A stretch of DNA of 57,026 bases from Nitrospirota bacterium (GTDB lineage Bacteria > Nitrospirota > Thermodesulfovibrionia > Thermodesulfovibrionales > UBA6898), in the NCBI GenBank assembly GCA_024275975.1, contig JAJRYC010000063.1:1-57026 (forward strand), written 5' to 3'. A program made the translations under genes and the position numbers. The notes beneath the pieces are model-generated. The model saw nothing but the letters and a program-made list of their open reading frames with translations, was not told the DNA's origin and did no database searches. Shown piece after piece: positions 1 to 8,194 of this stretch (positions within the stretch are counted from its first letter, which is position 1; every line of letters starts with the position of its first letter).

Positions 1-358
1 CATAAATTGCTGTTTTTTATTTTCGGGCCCAATTGTTATGTTTATAAACAGGCCAGATTCTCTATCTTATCCTGCCGCCGACCGAAAAATAAAATGAAAT
101 TTAATGATTATAGATTCCAAAAGATTAAAATCAAGGCGCCATGGGACGAAATCCGCGTTAATTTCAGCGGCATATTTTATGACCGGCCATTCCGTACGAA
201 CGATGCATCCTGAAAAACAAACTTCATCATTTGTCTATCGCATTTGGGAGGCATAAACCGCCGGTTGTTGCCTTGATCAAGACAGCAGTGTTAGATTATT
301 AACCTGGATATTGCAAAAACATCCGGGAACGGGCGCGGTAATAACAGAGAGGACCTGA
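1..358. other. Intergenic, no supported gene
   Basis: I see no convincing gene here. A short open frame on the plus strand near the left edge has low-complexity composition, no recognisable motif and no ribosome binding site. The last bases contain a purine-rich stretch, GAGAGGACC, that serves as the ribosome binding site of the phosphatase gene starting at 359. Confidence 0.5.
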
Positions 359-871
359 ATGGGCATTGCTGAAATAGATACTTCATTATTTATCCTTATA
401 AATAAAAACCTGCAGAATGGTTTCTTCGATATACTGATGCCTTTTGTGTCAAAAAACACCGTGCCGATTTTTCTTCTGGCCGTTCTGCTGTCTGCTCTCA
501 AAGACCGAAAGAAAATCTGGCTGTTCACCGGCATCGCGCTTGTTGCGGTAGCACTGGCCGACGGCAGCGGGAATTTGCTGAAAGACCTCTTCGCGAGGCA
601 GCGGCCCTGCAATACCATTGAGGGGATAAATCTGCTGGTCGGCTGCGGACATGCTTTCTCAATGCCATCGAACCATACAGCCAATGCATTTGCATTTGCC
701 ATGGTCTTTCTGTTTATGCGCGGGAAAGCTTTAAGCTGGTTCCTTGTTTTTATCGCTGCGGCCGTAGGATTTTCAAGGGTCTATACAGGCGCGCACTATC
801 CTTTCGATGTCCTTGCCGGGGGACTACTCGGCGCCGGCGTCGCATATCTGTCGATTCAGTTATACAGATAG
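359..871 (+). CDS. PAP2-family membrane phosphatase
   Basis: This 170-residue membrane protein carries all three type-2 phosphatidic acid phosphatase signatures: a KxxxxxxRP block (KDLFARQRPC), a PSNH block (PSNHTANAFA, family consensus PSGH) and SRxxxxxHxxxD (SRVYTGAHYPFD). Such enzymes dephosphorylate lipid phosphates such as undecaprenyl pyrophosphate, lipid A or phosphatidate on the outer face of the inner membrane. The ATG follows GAGAGG at a suitable distance. The gene heads a plus-strand run of lipid-carrier glycosylation genes, so recycling or modifying a polyprenyl or lipid A phosphate is likely (inference). It ends with TAG at 869-871. No other stop lies between that TAG and the GT39 frame starting at 926, so the two genes share one frame. 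Confidence 0.93.
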   Translation: MGIAEIDTSLFILINKNLQNGFFDILMPFVSKNTVPIFLLAVLLSALKDRKKIWLFTGIALVAVALADGSGNLLKDLFARQRPCNTIEGINLLVGCGHAFSMPSNHTANAFAFAMVFLFMRGKALSWFLVFIAAAVGFSRVYTGAHYPFDVLAGGLLGAGVAYLSIQLYR

Positions 872-925
872 GCAGCCGCAATATATGCAAAACGGTCGTA
901 CGAACAGGCGCTTTATTTTAGCATT

Positions 926-2386
926 ATGCTTATGAGTCTTTTCAGGATTTACTTTATCCTGACCGGCCCGTTTGATCTGACTCCCGACGAGGCCCACTAC
1001 TGGGAATGGGCGCGGCATCCTGACTGGAGCTATTACTCCAAGGGGCCGATGATTGCTTATCTTATATATATAGGAACCGCTGTATTCGGGGATAATGTAT
1101 TCGGGGTAAGGATACTTGCGGTAGTCCTGTCGGCATTAAGCAGCATAATACTTTATAAGCTCGGCAGCGAGCTATACGATGAAAAAACAGGTCTTGCGTC
1201 GGCGCTCTTAATCCAGATAGTTCCCCTTTATTCCGTATTTGGTGTTCTCCTGACCATAGACTCCCCGTTTATTTTCGTCTGGGTGCTCTCTCTCTTCTAC
1301 TTCCACAGGGCGGTAAACAGCAGTCTGCCCGGAGCGGACAGGAAGCCGTCAGATCTTTACTGGGTAGTGCTCGGAATTTCTCTCGGAATCGGAATGTTGA
1401 CGAAATATACAATGGCCTTTTTTTATCTCTCGGGATTCCTTTTCTTCGTATTCCATAAAGACGCCAGGAGGCTCCTGACCTCAAGAGGGCCGTATATCTC
1501 TCTGCTGGTCAGTATGATCATCTTCAGCCCCGTAATTGTATGGAACGCGGCCCATGACTGGGTTACATTCAGGCATACGGCCGGACAGGCGCATATTACC
1601 GACGGCCTGACAATATCGGCAAAAAGTTTCTTCGAGTTTATCGGGTCACAGCTCGGGGTTGTCACCCCTTTACTGATCGTATTGATCTTTATCGCCGTCT
1701 GGAGGTTAAGAAAAGACAAAGAAGGGGCGTTTCTGTTCTGGTTCTCGGCACCTGTCATTGTTTTTTTTCTGCTCAAGAGCCTCCAGGCAAAGGTCCAGGC
1801 GAACTGGGCCCTGACCGCATACTTAACGGGTTTTATAGCATTCGCGGCATATTACTTAAGGGATTTCAGGAGATCAAAAAAAACGGTCAAAATTCTTACG
1901 GTCTCCGCTCTTTTGCTGGCGTTTATCGTCACGGTCTTCGCCCATTTCCCGGCGATTCTTAACCTCCCACCGAAAAAAGACCCAACAATAAGGCTTGTAG
2001 GCTGGAAAGAACTCGGCAGGGAGGTGAGCAGGATATACGCTGAAATGTCTACCCGTGGCCCTGTTTTTATCTTTTCAGACCGCTATCAGATATCCAGTGA
2101 ACTCGCATTTTATGTTGAGGGCCATCCAGCGACATATTGCATCAATCTCGGCAGAAGGATGAACCAGTACGACCTCTGGCCCGGATTCGACAAACTTATC
2201 GGCCACAATGCGATCCTTGTGAGAATAAAAAGCCGGAAACTGCCTGAAAACGTGAAAAACGCCTTTGAAACATGTGACAAGGAAGTGATTAATATACGAA
2301 CGAAACAGAACAAAATAGTGAAATTTACCGCCTATAAGTGTTATGATTTCAAGGGCATTGAATTTAAGCCCCCGGAATTCTTCTAA
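926..2386 (+). CDS. GT39 (ArnT/PMT-like) integral membrane glycosyltransferase
   Basis: The product is a 486-residue multi-pass protein. Near the N-terminus it has LTPDEAHYWEWARHPDWSYY, the acidic DE-containing first-loop motif of ArnT/PMT-type enzymes that move sugars from polyprenyl phosphate carriers to lipid A or protein. About ten hydrophobic segments follow, then a soluble C-terminal region of about 130 residues. Its stop overlaps the next start (TAATG), so it is translationally coupled to the GT2 gene that probably makes its lipid-linked donor. The start is uncertain. An ATG at 885 in another frame encodes a peptide ending FILALCL that would extend the first membrane helix naturally if one base were added near 930. 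Alternatively the frame is continuous with the phosphatase through its TAG. Confidence 0.9.
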   Translation: MLMSLFRIYFILTGPFDLTPDEAHYWEWARHPDWSYYSKGPMIAYLIYIGTAVFGDNVFGVRILAVVLSALSSIILYKLGSELYDEKTGLASALLIQIVPLYSVFGVLLTIDSPFIFVWVLSLFYFHRAVNSSLPGADRKPSDLYWVVLGISLGIGMLTKYTMAFFYLSGFLFFVFHKDARRLLTSRGPYISLLVSMIIFSPVIVWNAAHDWVTFRHTAGQAHITDGLTISAKSFFEFIGSQLGVVTPLLIVLIFIAVWRLRKDKEGAFLFWFSAPVIVFFLLKSLQAKVQANWALTAYLTGFIAFAAYYLRDFRRSKKTVKILTVSALLLAFIVTVFAHFPAILNLPPKKDPTIRLVGWKELGREVSRIYAEMSTRGPVFIFSDRYQISSELAFYVEGHPATYCINLGRRMNQYDLWPGFDKLIGHNAILVRIKSRKLPENVKNAFETCDKEVINIRTKQNKIVKFTAYKCYDFKGIEFKPPEFF

Positions 2387-3333
2387 TGAAAGTTTCAGTT
2401 GTAATACCACTATATAACGAAGAGGAAAATGTCGATGAACTGCATCGCAGTCTGAAACCCGTGATGGATGCGACCGGCATTGAATATGAAATTCTGTATG
2501 TAGACGACGGAAGCACCGACAATACATTAAATTTACTTCAGAAGATTCAGTCCGGGGACAGCAGCCTTACAATTTTAAGCCTCAGAAGAAATTTCGGCCA
2601 GACCGCGGCATTTGCCGCCGGCTTCGATTATGCAAGAGGAGACATCATAGTTACGATGGACGGCGATCTTCAGAACGACCCAAAGGACATACCAAAGCTC
2701 CTCGAACTCATGGAGGACAACGAACTCGTAAGCGGCTGGAGAAAGAAAAGGCAAGATCCGTTTCTCTCCAGAAGACTTCCGTCAATCATCGCGAACTGGC
2801 TGATAAGCAGGGTGACCGGCGTCAACCTTCATGATTATGGATGTTCGCTTAAGGCTTACAGAAGAGACGTGGTGAAAAACCTGAAGCTCTATGGTGAAAT
2901 GCACAGGTTCATACCGGCTGTCGCGAGCTGGTACGGGGTAAAGATCGCCGAGGTCGAGACTACCCATCATCCGCGAAAGAGGGGGAAGTCGAAATACGGA
3001 ATATCCAGGACAATGAAGGTTGTTCTTGATTTAATAACAGTGAAATTTCTGCAGAGCTTCTCTACCAAACCACTGCAGTTTTTCGGTCCCGTAGGACTCT
3101 TAAGCGGAATACTCGGGTTCCTTATCTCTTTATACTTGACCTTTGAAAAATTTATTCTCGGCAATGATATCGGCGGCAGGCCGTTGCTCCTGCTCGGAGC
3201 ACTGCTGATTATTGTCGGCATACAGTTCATAGGCATGGGCCTGTTAGGCGAAATGATGGCGCGTGTCTATCACGAAACACAGAAAAAACCGATCTACGTT
3301 ATGAGGAGAGTAATCACAAGTGACAAGAAATAA
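2386..3333 (+). CDS. GT2 polyprenyl-phosphate glycosyltransferase (DPM1/ArnC/GtrB type)
   Basis: The protein has 315 residues. The N-terminal GT-A domain begins with VSVVIPLYNEEENV and contains the nucleotide-binding DDGSTDNT and the metal/donor motif DGDLQNDP. The C-terminus has two membrane helices (about residues 230-255 and 265-290), the usual arrangement of dolichol/undecaprenyl-phosphate mannosyl-, glucosyl- or aminoarabinosyl-transferases. These enzymes load one sugar onto a lipid phosphate at the cytoplasmic face. The start overlaps the GT39 stop and the end overlaps the next gene by 14 bases, so three membrane-glycosylation genes form one coupled unit. The sugar cannot be told from sequence alone. 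Confidence 0.93.
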   Translation: MKVSVVIPLYNEEENVDELHRSLKPVMDATGIEYEILYVDDGSTDNTLNLLQKIQSGDSSLTILSLRRNFGQTAAFAAGFDYARGDIIVTMDGDLQNDPKDIPKLLELMEDNELVSGWRKKRQDPFLSRRLPSIIANWLISRVTGVNLHDYGCSLKAYRRDVVKNLKLYGEMHRFIPAVASWYGVKIAEVETTHHPRKRGKSKYGISRTMKVVLDLITVKFLQSFSTKPLQFFGPVGLLSGILGFLISLYLTFEKFILGNDIGGRPLLLLGALLIIVGIQFIGMGLLGEMMARVYHETQKKPIYVMRRVITSDKK

Positions 3334-4246
3334 GTTATTACTTATCATCATGAAGATAGCTGTAAGCGGAACAGCCCTTTACGTTGTCTTCTCAAAGACC
3401 GATATCAATCATATGTTTTCTATCCTCGGGAGCATCAATATTTTTTATTTTCTTGCCGCGGCACTTACTCATTTATCAACACAGCTGGTAGCAACAATCA
3501 GGTGGAGGATACTGATACCCGAGCAATGGAAAATTAATTTCCCGGAAAAATTCAGAATCAGGAAACTCTTTTCCCTCTATATGATAGGGGCCTTTTTCAG
3601 CAGCTTCCTTCCGGGTGTCATCGGCGGAGACGCCGTAAGGGCTTACTACCTTAACAAAGACGCCAAAAAAATAAGCCTCACTCTGGCATCAATATTCTTC
3701 GACAGGTACATGGGCTATGTCGGACTGATGACTATCGGCATTACGGCGTTTCCGTTCGCCCTGAAATATTTTGGTGAATCCCCCCAGAAATGGGCGATGC
3801 CTGTTTTATTCGCAATTTTCATTGTCAGCAGCTTTATTCTTTTCGGACTGCAGGTCGGAAGGAGATTCCGGGTGATCTCGGAATTTTACGGGTATTTCAA
3901 CTCATTAAAGGCAAAAAAAGGCCTCGTTGCAAAAGCCTTTCTGCTCTCCCTTCTGACACAACTTCTGAATTTCACGAAGGTCATTATCCTTGCTTACGCC
4001 ATGGGTGAACATATCCCCCTGCTCATTTTCTTCATCTTCCTGCCCATAGTCATGACCGTCACGTCCCTTCCTATCTCAATCTCGGGTCTCGGGTTAAGAG
4101 AAGGCTCTGTTGTGCTGTTGTTCGGCCTTATCGGGATCAAGCCCGAAGTGGCCACGGCCCTCGCTCTCGCATGGTTCTTCGCGGTATTTACCGGGAGTCT
4201 GCCGGGCCTGGTAGCATATATCAGGAGAACGAACAGGGCAGGATAA
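3320..4246 (+). CDS. YbhN/AglD-family (LPG synthase TM region) membrane protein
   Basis: The product is a 308-residue protein with about eight hydrophobic helices. It carries the family blocks FLPGVIGGDAVRAYYL and PISISGLGLREGSVV, characteristic of the lysylphosphatidylglycerol synthase transmembrane (flippase-like) family UPF0104. These proteins are often encoded beside GT2 and GT39 enzymes and are thought to help lipid-linked sugars across the membrane (family inference). The start is a GTG at 3320, overlapping the end of the GT2 gene by 14 bases, with GAGGAG about 11 bases upstream. No soluble LPG synthetase domain is present, so amino-acylation of lipid is unlikely. Confidence 0.88.
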   Translation: MTRNKLLLIIMKIAVSGTALYVVFSKTDINHMFSILGSINIFYFLAAALTHLSTQLVATIRWRILIPEQWKINFPEKFRIRKLFSLYMIGAFFSSFLPGVIGGDAVRAYYLNKDAKKISLTLASIFFDRYMGYVGLMTIGITAFPFALKYFGESPQKWAMPVLFAIFIVSSFILFGLQVGRRFRVISEFYGYFNSLKAKKGLVAKAFLLSLLTQLLNFTKVIILAYAMGEHIPLLIFFIFLPIVMTVTSLPISISGLGLREGSVVLLFGLIGIKPEVATALALAWFFAVFTGSLPGLVAYIRRTNRAG

Positions 4247-4258
4247 GACTGGATTAAT

Positions 4259-5686
4259 ATGGACATTACAGAAGAAACCAGACAACTTGAGGCCGCTGAC
4301 AAAAAATATATCTGGCACCCTTTTACTCAGATGCGGGACTGGGAAAAAGAGCCGCTGATAGTAATCGCGGAAGGCAGGGACTGTTTCATAAAAGATATCC
4401 ATGGGAAATGGTATCTGGACGGTGTATCTTCCTTATGGGTAAACATCCACGGTCACAGAAAAAAAGAGCTTGATGACGCCATTAAAGAGCAGATTGACAA
4501 CATCTCACATTCAGCCCTGCTCGGCCTGAGCAATGTCGCCGCGATAAAACTGGCGGAAAGACTTATAAGGACGATCAGAGATTCAGAACCTGAAAAGAAA
4601 TACGCCATGACGGGACAGCAGGAAGAATCCGGCCCGTCGTCCTCGCTCTCCTCATTATGCAAGGTCTTCTATTCAGATAACGGCTCGACTGCGGTTGAAG
4701 TTGCGCTCAAAATGGCATTCCAGTACTGGAAACATAAAGGCGTCGACGGCAGACACTGCTTCCTCTCCATTAACAATGCCTATCACGGCGATACATTAGG
4801 CGCCGTCAGCGTCGGCGGCGTGGATCTCTTCCACAAAGTCTTCGGACCGCTCCTGATGAAAACCTTCAAGGCGCCATCTCCATACTGCTACAGGTGCGAA
4901 CTTGGAATGGAATATCCGGCATGCGGCTTCACCTGCACCGAAAAGACGGAAGAGATACTCAAGGCCCACCATAATGAAATCGCCGCGCTGATAATAGAAC
5001 CGCTCGTCCAGGCAGCAGGCGGCATGATAGTTTCACCTCCCGGATACCTCAAGGCTGTCCGTGATCTATGTACAAAATACAATGTCCTTATGATTGCGGA
5101 TGAAGTTGCAACGGGGTTTAGGCGTACGGGTGAGATGTTCGCCTGCCGCCATGAGGATGTTGTGCCTGACATTATGTGTCTCTCAAAAGGCATTACAGGC
5201 GGCTACCTGCCCCTTGCCGTAACACTCGCCACGGAAGAGATCTATAATGAATTTCTGGGGGAATTCAGTGAGCTGAAAACATTCTTTCACGGCCATTCAT
5301 ATACCGGCAATCCCCTTGCGTGCGCTGCGGCGATAGCATGTCTGGATATATTCGAAAGAGAAGAGACATTAAAAAACCTTCAGCCGAAGATCAAAATTCT
5401 TGAAGACCGCCTTGCGGAAATTTCCACACTGCCCCATGTCGGAGACGCAAGGAACAGGGGACTTATGGCGGGCATTGAACTCGTCAGGGACAAGACGACC
5501 AAAGAACCATATGCATGGGAAGAGAAGATGGGCTGGCAGGTCGCGTATCACGCCAGAGACAATGGCCTGCTCATCAGACCGCTCGGGAACGTCCTTGTGT
5601 TGATACCGCCCCTGAGCATCAGCCACGACAACCTGGACCGGATGCTGGAGATTGCAAGGGACGCGATAATCGCGGCTACCAGTTAA
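4259..5686 (+). CDS. bioA: Adenosylmethionine-8-amino-7-oxononanoate aminotransferase (biotin synthesis)
   Basis: A class III PLP aminotransferase of 475 residues. The near-N-terminal IWHPFTQMRDWEKE block is diagnostic of BioA (DAPA synthase), which transfers the amino group of S-adenosylmethionine to KAPA, the third step of the biotin ring pathway. Other family marks are FYSDNGSTAVEVALKMAFQY, DEVATGFRRTG and the Schiff-base lysine region CLSKGITGGYLPL. There is a cysteine-rich insert (YCYRCELGMEYPACGFTC), seen in many BioA proteins. A roughly 20-residue polar insertion around residues 103-126 is less usual. The other bio genes are not in the window. A streptavidin-like gene lies about 1.1 kb downstream. 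Confidence 0.96.
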   Translation: MDITEETRQLEAADKKYIWHPFTQMRDWEKEPLIVIAEGRDCFIKDIHGKWYLDGVSSLWVNIHGHRKKELDDAIKEQIDNISHSALLGLSNVAAIKLAERLIRTIRDSEPEKKYAMTGQQEESGPSSSLSSLCKVFYSDNGSTAVEVALKMAFQYWKHKGVDGRHCFLSINNAYHGDTLGAVSVGGVDLFHKVFGPLLMKTFKAPSPYCYRCELGMEYPACGFTCTEKTEEILKAHHNEIAALIIEPLVQAAGGMIVSPPGYLKAVRDLCTKYNVLMIADEVATGFRRTGEMFACRHEDVVPDIMCLSKGITGGYLPLAVTLATEEIYNEFLGEFSELKTFFHGHSYTGNPLACAAAIACLDIFEREETLKNLQPKIKILEDRLAEISTLPHVGDARNRGLMAGIELVRDKTTKEPYAWEEKMGWQVAYHARDNGLLIRPLGNVLVLIPPLSISHDNLDRMLEIARDAIIAATS

Positions 5687-5798
5687 CCCGGAGACGTGCT
5701 TCCGCCCAGGAGCTGCCGGTTTCACAGGGAAAAATCAGGCTGCGGGCACGATTTCAACAGGGAATCTCATGCAACACCACCACAGTAAATCCGAATGG

Positions 5799-6362
5799 TC
5801 ATTTCAGGAGGAGAAGAAGTTTTTTTGCTTCCTTGCCGATATCCGTCCCGGGCGCAAGATCAACGGCTGTATTCAGCGCTTTACGCGCCTCCTCATTCCG
5901 TCCCGCCGACGCCAGAACAAAGCCGAGGCTGAGCCATATGCGCTGATAAGAGGGATCGACCTTCACGCCCTTCTTTAACGTATCCAGGGCGTTGCCGGAT
6001 CGGCCGGTATAATGCAGTGCAAGCCCAAGATCATTGTAGGTATCCACATCCGACGGGTTTAATTCCAGCACCTTCCTGTATCTCTCCACCGCCTGTTCAA
6101 ACCTGTTATTTTCGAAATAAATATCTCCGAGATTTGCCTGGAGTTCGGGATTTCGGGGGTCTTTATCAATCTTTTCCAGAAACTTCCGCTCCTTCGCATT
6201 AAATTCGGGAAAAGATTCGGGAACAGGTGGTTCTTCAAATGCCTGATTATCGGTTTTTACCGTTTTATAATCCGCGCGGTTAAGCGCAAAGTATACCGAA
6301 ACTACTATCCCTGCAATAAACACGGCTATTATCCAGCCTTTAATCTCTTTTGAAAGCATCAT
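5799..6362 (-). CDS. Membrane-anchored TPR protein
   Basis: The protein has one N-terminal hydrophobic helix (GWIIAVFIAGIVVSVYFAL) followed by about three tetratricopeptide repeats, for example NPELQANLGDIYFENNRFEQ and DVDTYNDLGLALHYTGR. TPR arrays act as protein-protein docking scaffolds, and a single anchor suggests an inner-membrane protein with the repeats outside the bilayer. I chose the ATG pair at 6362/6359. The frame stays open upstream to a TTG at 6443 that would add a second hydrophobic stretch, but neither start has a clear ribosome binding site. It is convergent with bioA. No specific function can be assigned. Confidence 0.75.
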   Translation of the reverse strand: MMLSKEIKGWIIAVFIAGIVVSVYFALNRADYKTVKTDNQAFEEPPVPESFPEFNAKERKFLEKIDKDPRNPELQANLGDIYFENNRFEQAVERYRKVLELNPSDVDTYNDLGLALHYTGRSGNALDTLKKGVKVDPSYQRIWLSLGFVLASAGRNEEARKALNTAVDLAPGTDIGKEAKKLLLLLK

Positions 6363-6443
6363 ATAAAATACAATTTTTATTGCTAAAATATCAAAAATCC
6401 AGGTTATTACTTCGGCGAATTTTTTACTTGACAGGATTTGCAA

Positions 6444-6822
6444 TCAAATTGCAGAATACTGCTGAATATATTTCAGATTAAACTTGATGGTGGGGGCGAT
6501 TAATAAACCGGATCTGATTTTATTCCTGTAATCATTGGCTGGATATTCAAAGTCTCCGGTATTTTCAGTCTCCACGGGATATGCCCTCCGCCCGGATACA
6601 GACAGGACATGTTACATGTGCAAAAAACTTTCGGTGGGAATTGGACCGGGTTTTGCCGCATGCACAAACCTATCTCTGCTGTGATTACACCTATACAGCA
6701 GCCCTGCGGTAGCCTGCCCAGGAGAACAAAAGAGACTGCAATAAAAAGTCCCGGTCCCCGGCATAGCAGGGTAAGCCGGATTAATGGTGCTGTAACTTTA
6801 AATACATTAAAAGGAGGCGAAC
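6444..6822. other. Intergenic region upstream of the avidin-like gene
   Basis: About 380 bases lie between the TPR gene (transcribed leftward) and the avidin-like gene (rightward), so promoters for both are expected here. I find no convincing -35/-10 pair, riboswitch-like structure or BirA-type operator by eye. Open frames in this stretch lack family features. The final bases contain a consensus ribosome binding site AGGAGG for the gene at 6823. Confidence 0.5.
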
Positions 6823-7254
6823 ATGTCGGTAAAAGGAACATGGTACAATGAATTGGGGTCGATGATGAATCTGGAAGTCAACGGAGCTTCGATAACCGGG
6901 ACCTATCAAACAGCAGTAGGAAGCGCGGAAGGAACTTATCAGCTAGTTGGAAGCATAGACAGTGACCCGACTGCGGGGGGAGAGGCGATCGCATGGGTTG
7001 TCGTCTGGAATAACCAGCATTTAAATTCACATTCAATAACTGCATGGTCGGGCCAATATCAAACAATTGGAGAGGAAGAAGAGATATCATCGCTCTGGCT
7101 GTTAACAAGAGAAGAACCTTCAGAGGACGATTGGTCTTCCACTTTAATAAATCAGGACATTTTTACGAGAACAAAGCCATCAGAGACGGATATTCTTAAG
7201 GCCAAAAAAAGAAAGTCACCATCTCATCCCGTACAAGGTCCATCCGCCGGATAA
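6823..7254 (+). CDS. Streptavidin/avidin-family biotin-binding protein, no signal peptide
   Basis: The protein has 143 residues and matches the streptavidin beta-barrel along its length: GTWYNELGS, TGTYQTAVGSAEGTY, WVVVWNNQHLNSHSITAW, SGQY, LWLLT, DWSSTL and DIFTRTKPS. Mapped to streptavidin numbering, the biotin contacts are N9 (N23), S13 (S27), Y28 (Y43), W62 (W79), S71 (S88), T73 (T90), W75 (W92), W92 (W108), W104 (W120) and D112 (D128). S45 is replaced by T30 and N49 by S34. There is no cysteine. The start is firm: AGGAGG lies seven bases before the ATG and the barrel begins at residue 5. That leaves no room for a secretion signal, which is unusual because characterised bacterial avidins are mostly exported. 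The Lys/Ser-rich tail of about 20 residues has no known role. It lies near bioA. Confidence 0.93.
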   Translation: MSVKGTWYNELGSMMNLEVNGASITGTYQTAVGSAEGTYQLVGSIDSDPTAGGEAIAWVVVWNNQHLNSHSITAWSGQYQTIGEEEEISSLWLLTREEPSEDDWSSTLINQDIFTRTKPSETDILKAKKRKSPSHPVQGPSAG

Positions 7255-7341
7255 AATGGAAAGTTAAAACCTGCCGGCAAAAGAATGACGAAATGGGTTC
7301 AGACGCGATAACAGCCGCTGAAATTTTTCCGGGATGACAGA

Positions 7342-7794
7342 GTGCAACGCAAAGTCATAGTTAATTTGGGGAATCTCGTCCTTTCGCTTTCGGACGCCAT
7401 GGATCTGGCCAGTCCCTCATTGATACAGCATCAGCAAAGGACGGCCTTTGTCGTCTGGGAGATAGGGAAGGCGGCGCACTTCACAGACGAAAGGCTGGAT
7501 GGTTCCGGCTATCCATTTCATTGCAGGGGGGATGAGCTCACCACGGGGGCCCGAATCCTTATGATCGCGGATTTATTCACGGCGCTTGCTGAAGACCGGC
7601 CATACAGAAAAGGGATGTCAGGGAAAGAGATTGTCCGGATTATGAAACAATTTTCCGACAGAGGACTTTTAGACTCTAAAATAATTAATCTGCTTTTGGA
7701 AAATCTCGGAGAAATATTCTCCTGCGTAACGGAGAAACAGGTCATCGCCAGGGAATTCTATATGAAACAATTTGAGTTCCTGGAAAAAAGATGA
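7342..7794 (+). pseudogene. HD-GYP domain protein with internal deletion (remnant)
   Basis: This 150-residue frame joins the beginning of an HD-GYP domain (SPSLIQHQQRTAFVVWEIGK) directly to its second half (DERLDGSGYPFHCRGDE, then ARILMIADLFTALAEDRPYR). In intact cyclic-di-GMP phosphodiesterases of this kind, a stretch holding the HD metal-ligand pair separates these blocks. Here it is missing, so the metal site cannot form and the product is unlikely to hydrolyse c-di-GMP. The only start is a GTG at 7342 with no good ribosome binding site. It may be a decayed gene whose GYP half still looks intact, or it could make an inactive regulatory fragment. Confidence 0.7.
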
Positions 7795-8194
7795 TGCATG
7801 GCCCAACAAAATCCTGACAGATCAGGTATTCCGGAGATTAAACAATAAGAATATTTTCCGGCAAGCAGAAATACACCGAAAAACCAGGGCCTGGAACGGT
7901 CTCCCGCGTTGTCATCCAGCCTTTTCCGCATACTCCGCATCAAGTAATATCCACCTTTATCCTGATTTCCTAAAACCGTCACCATTACAAGGCTTTTCAG
8001 CTATCCCTCCGCAATGAACAAATCCCTGGAATTACTTCTTATACCACCACCCGCATATAATACCTGACTAAACTGCACTAATAATTTGCTATAATGAATG
8101 AGCCAGGGAATGGAGTTACCGTTATTTGCTTTATGTAATAACCTTCTGCATAATTTTTCTGTATATTATTTTCGGATAAAGAGGAATACTCAGG
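7795..8194. other. Intergenic, nothing recognised
   Basis: About 400 bases separate the HD-GYP remnant from the AAA+ gene. Short frames are present on both strands but have no homology I recognise and no ribosome binding sites. The stretch before 8195 is AT-rich and probably contains the promoter of the ATPase gene, whose ATG follows a GAGG at about 16 bases and a CAGG immediately upstream. Confidence 0.45.

Noticed and set aside
7-213. Plus-strand open frame at the left edge
   Set aside because: No homology, no ribosome binding site and an atypical composition.
5687-5798. Possible biotin-responsive element around bioA
   Set aside because: No BirA-like palindrome or riboswitch structure was seen before or after bioA.
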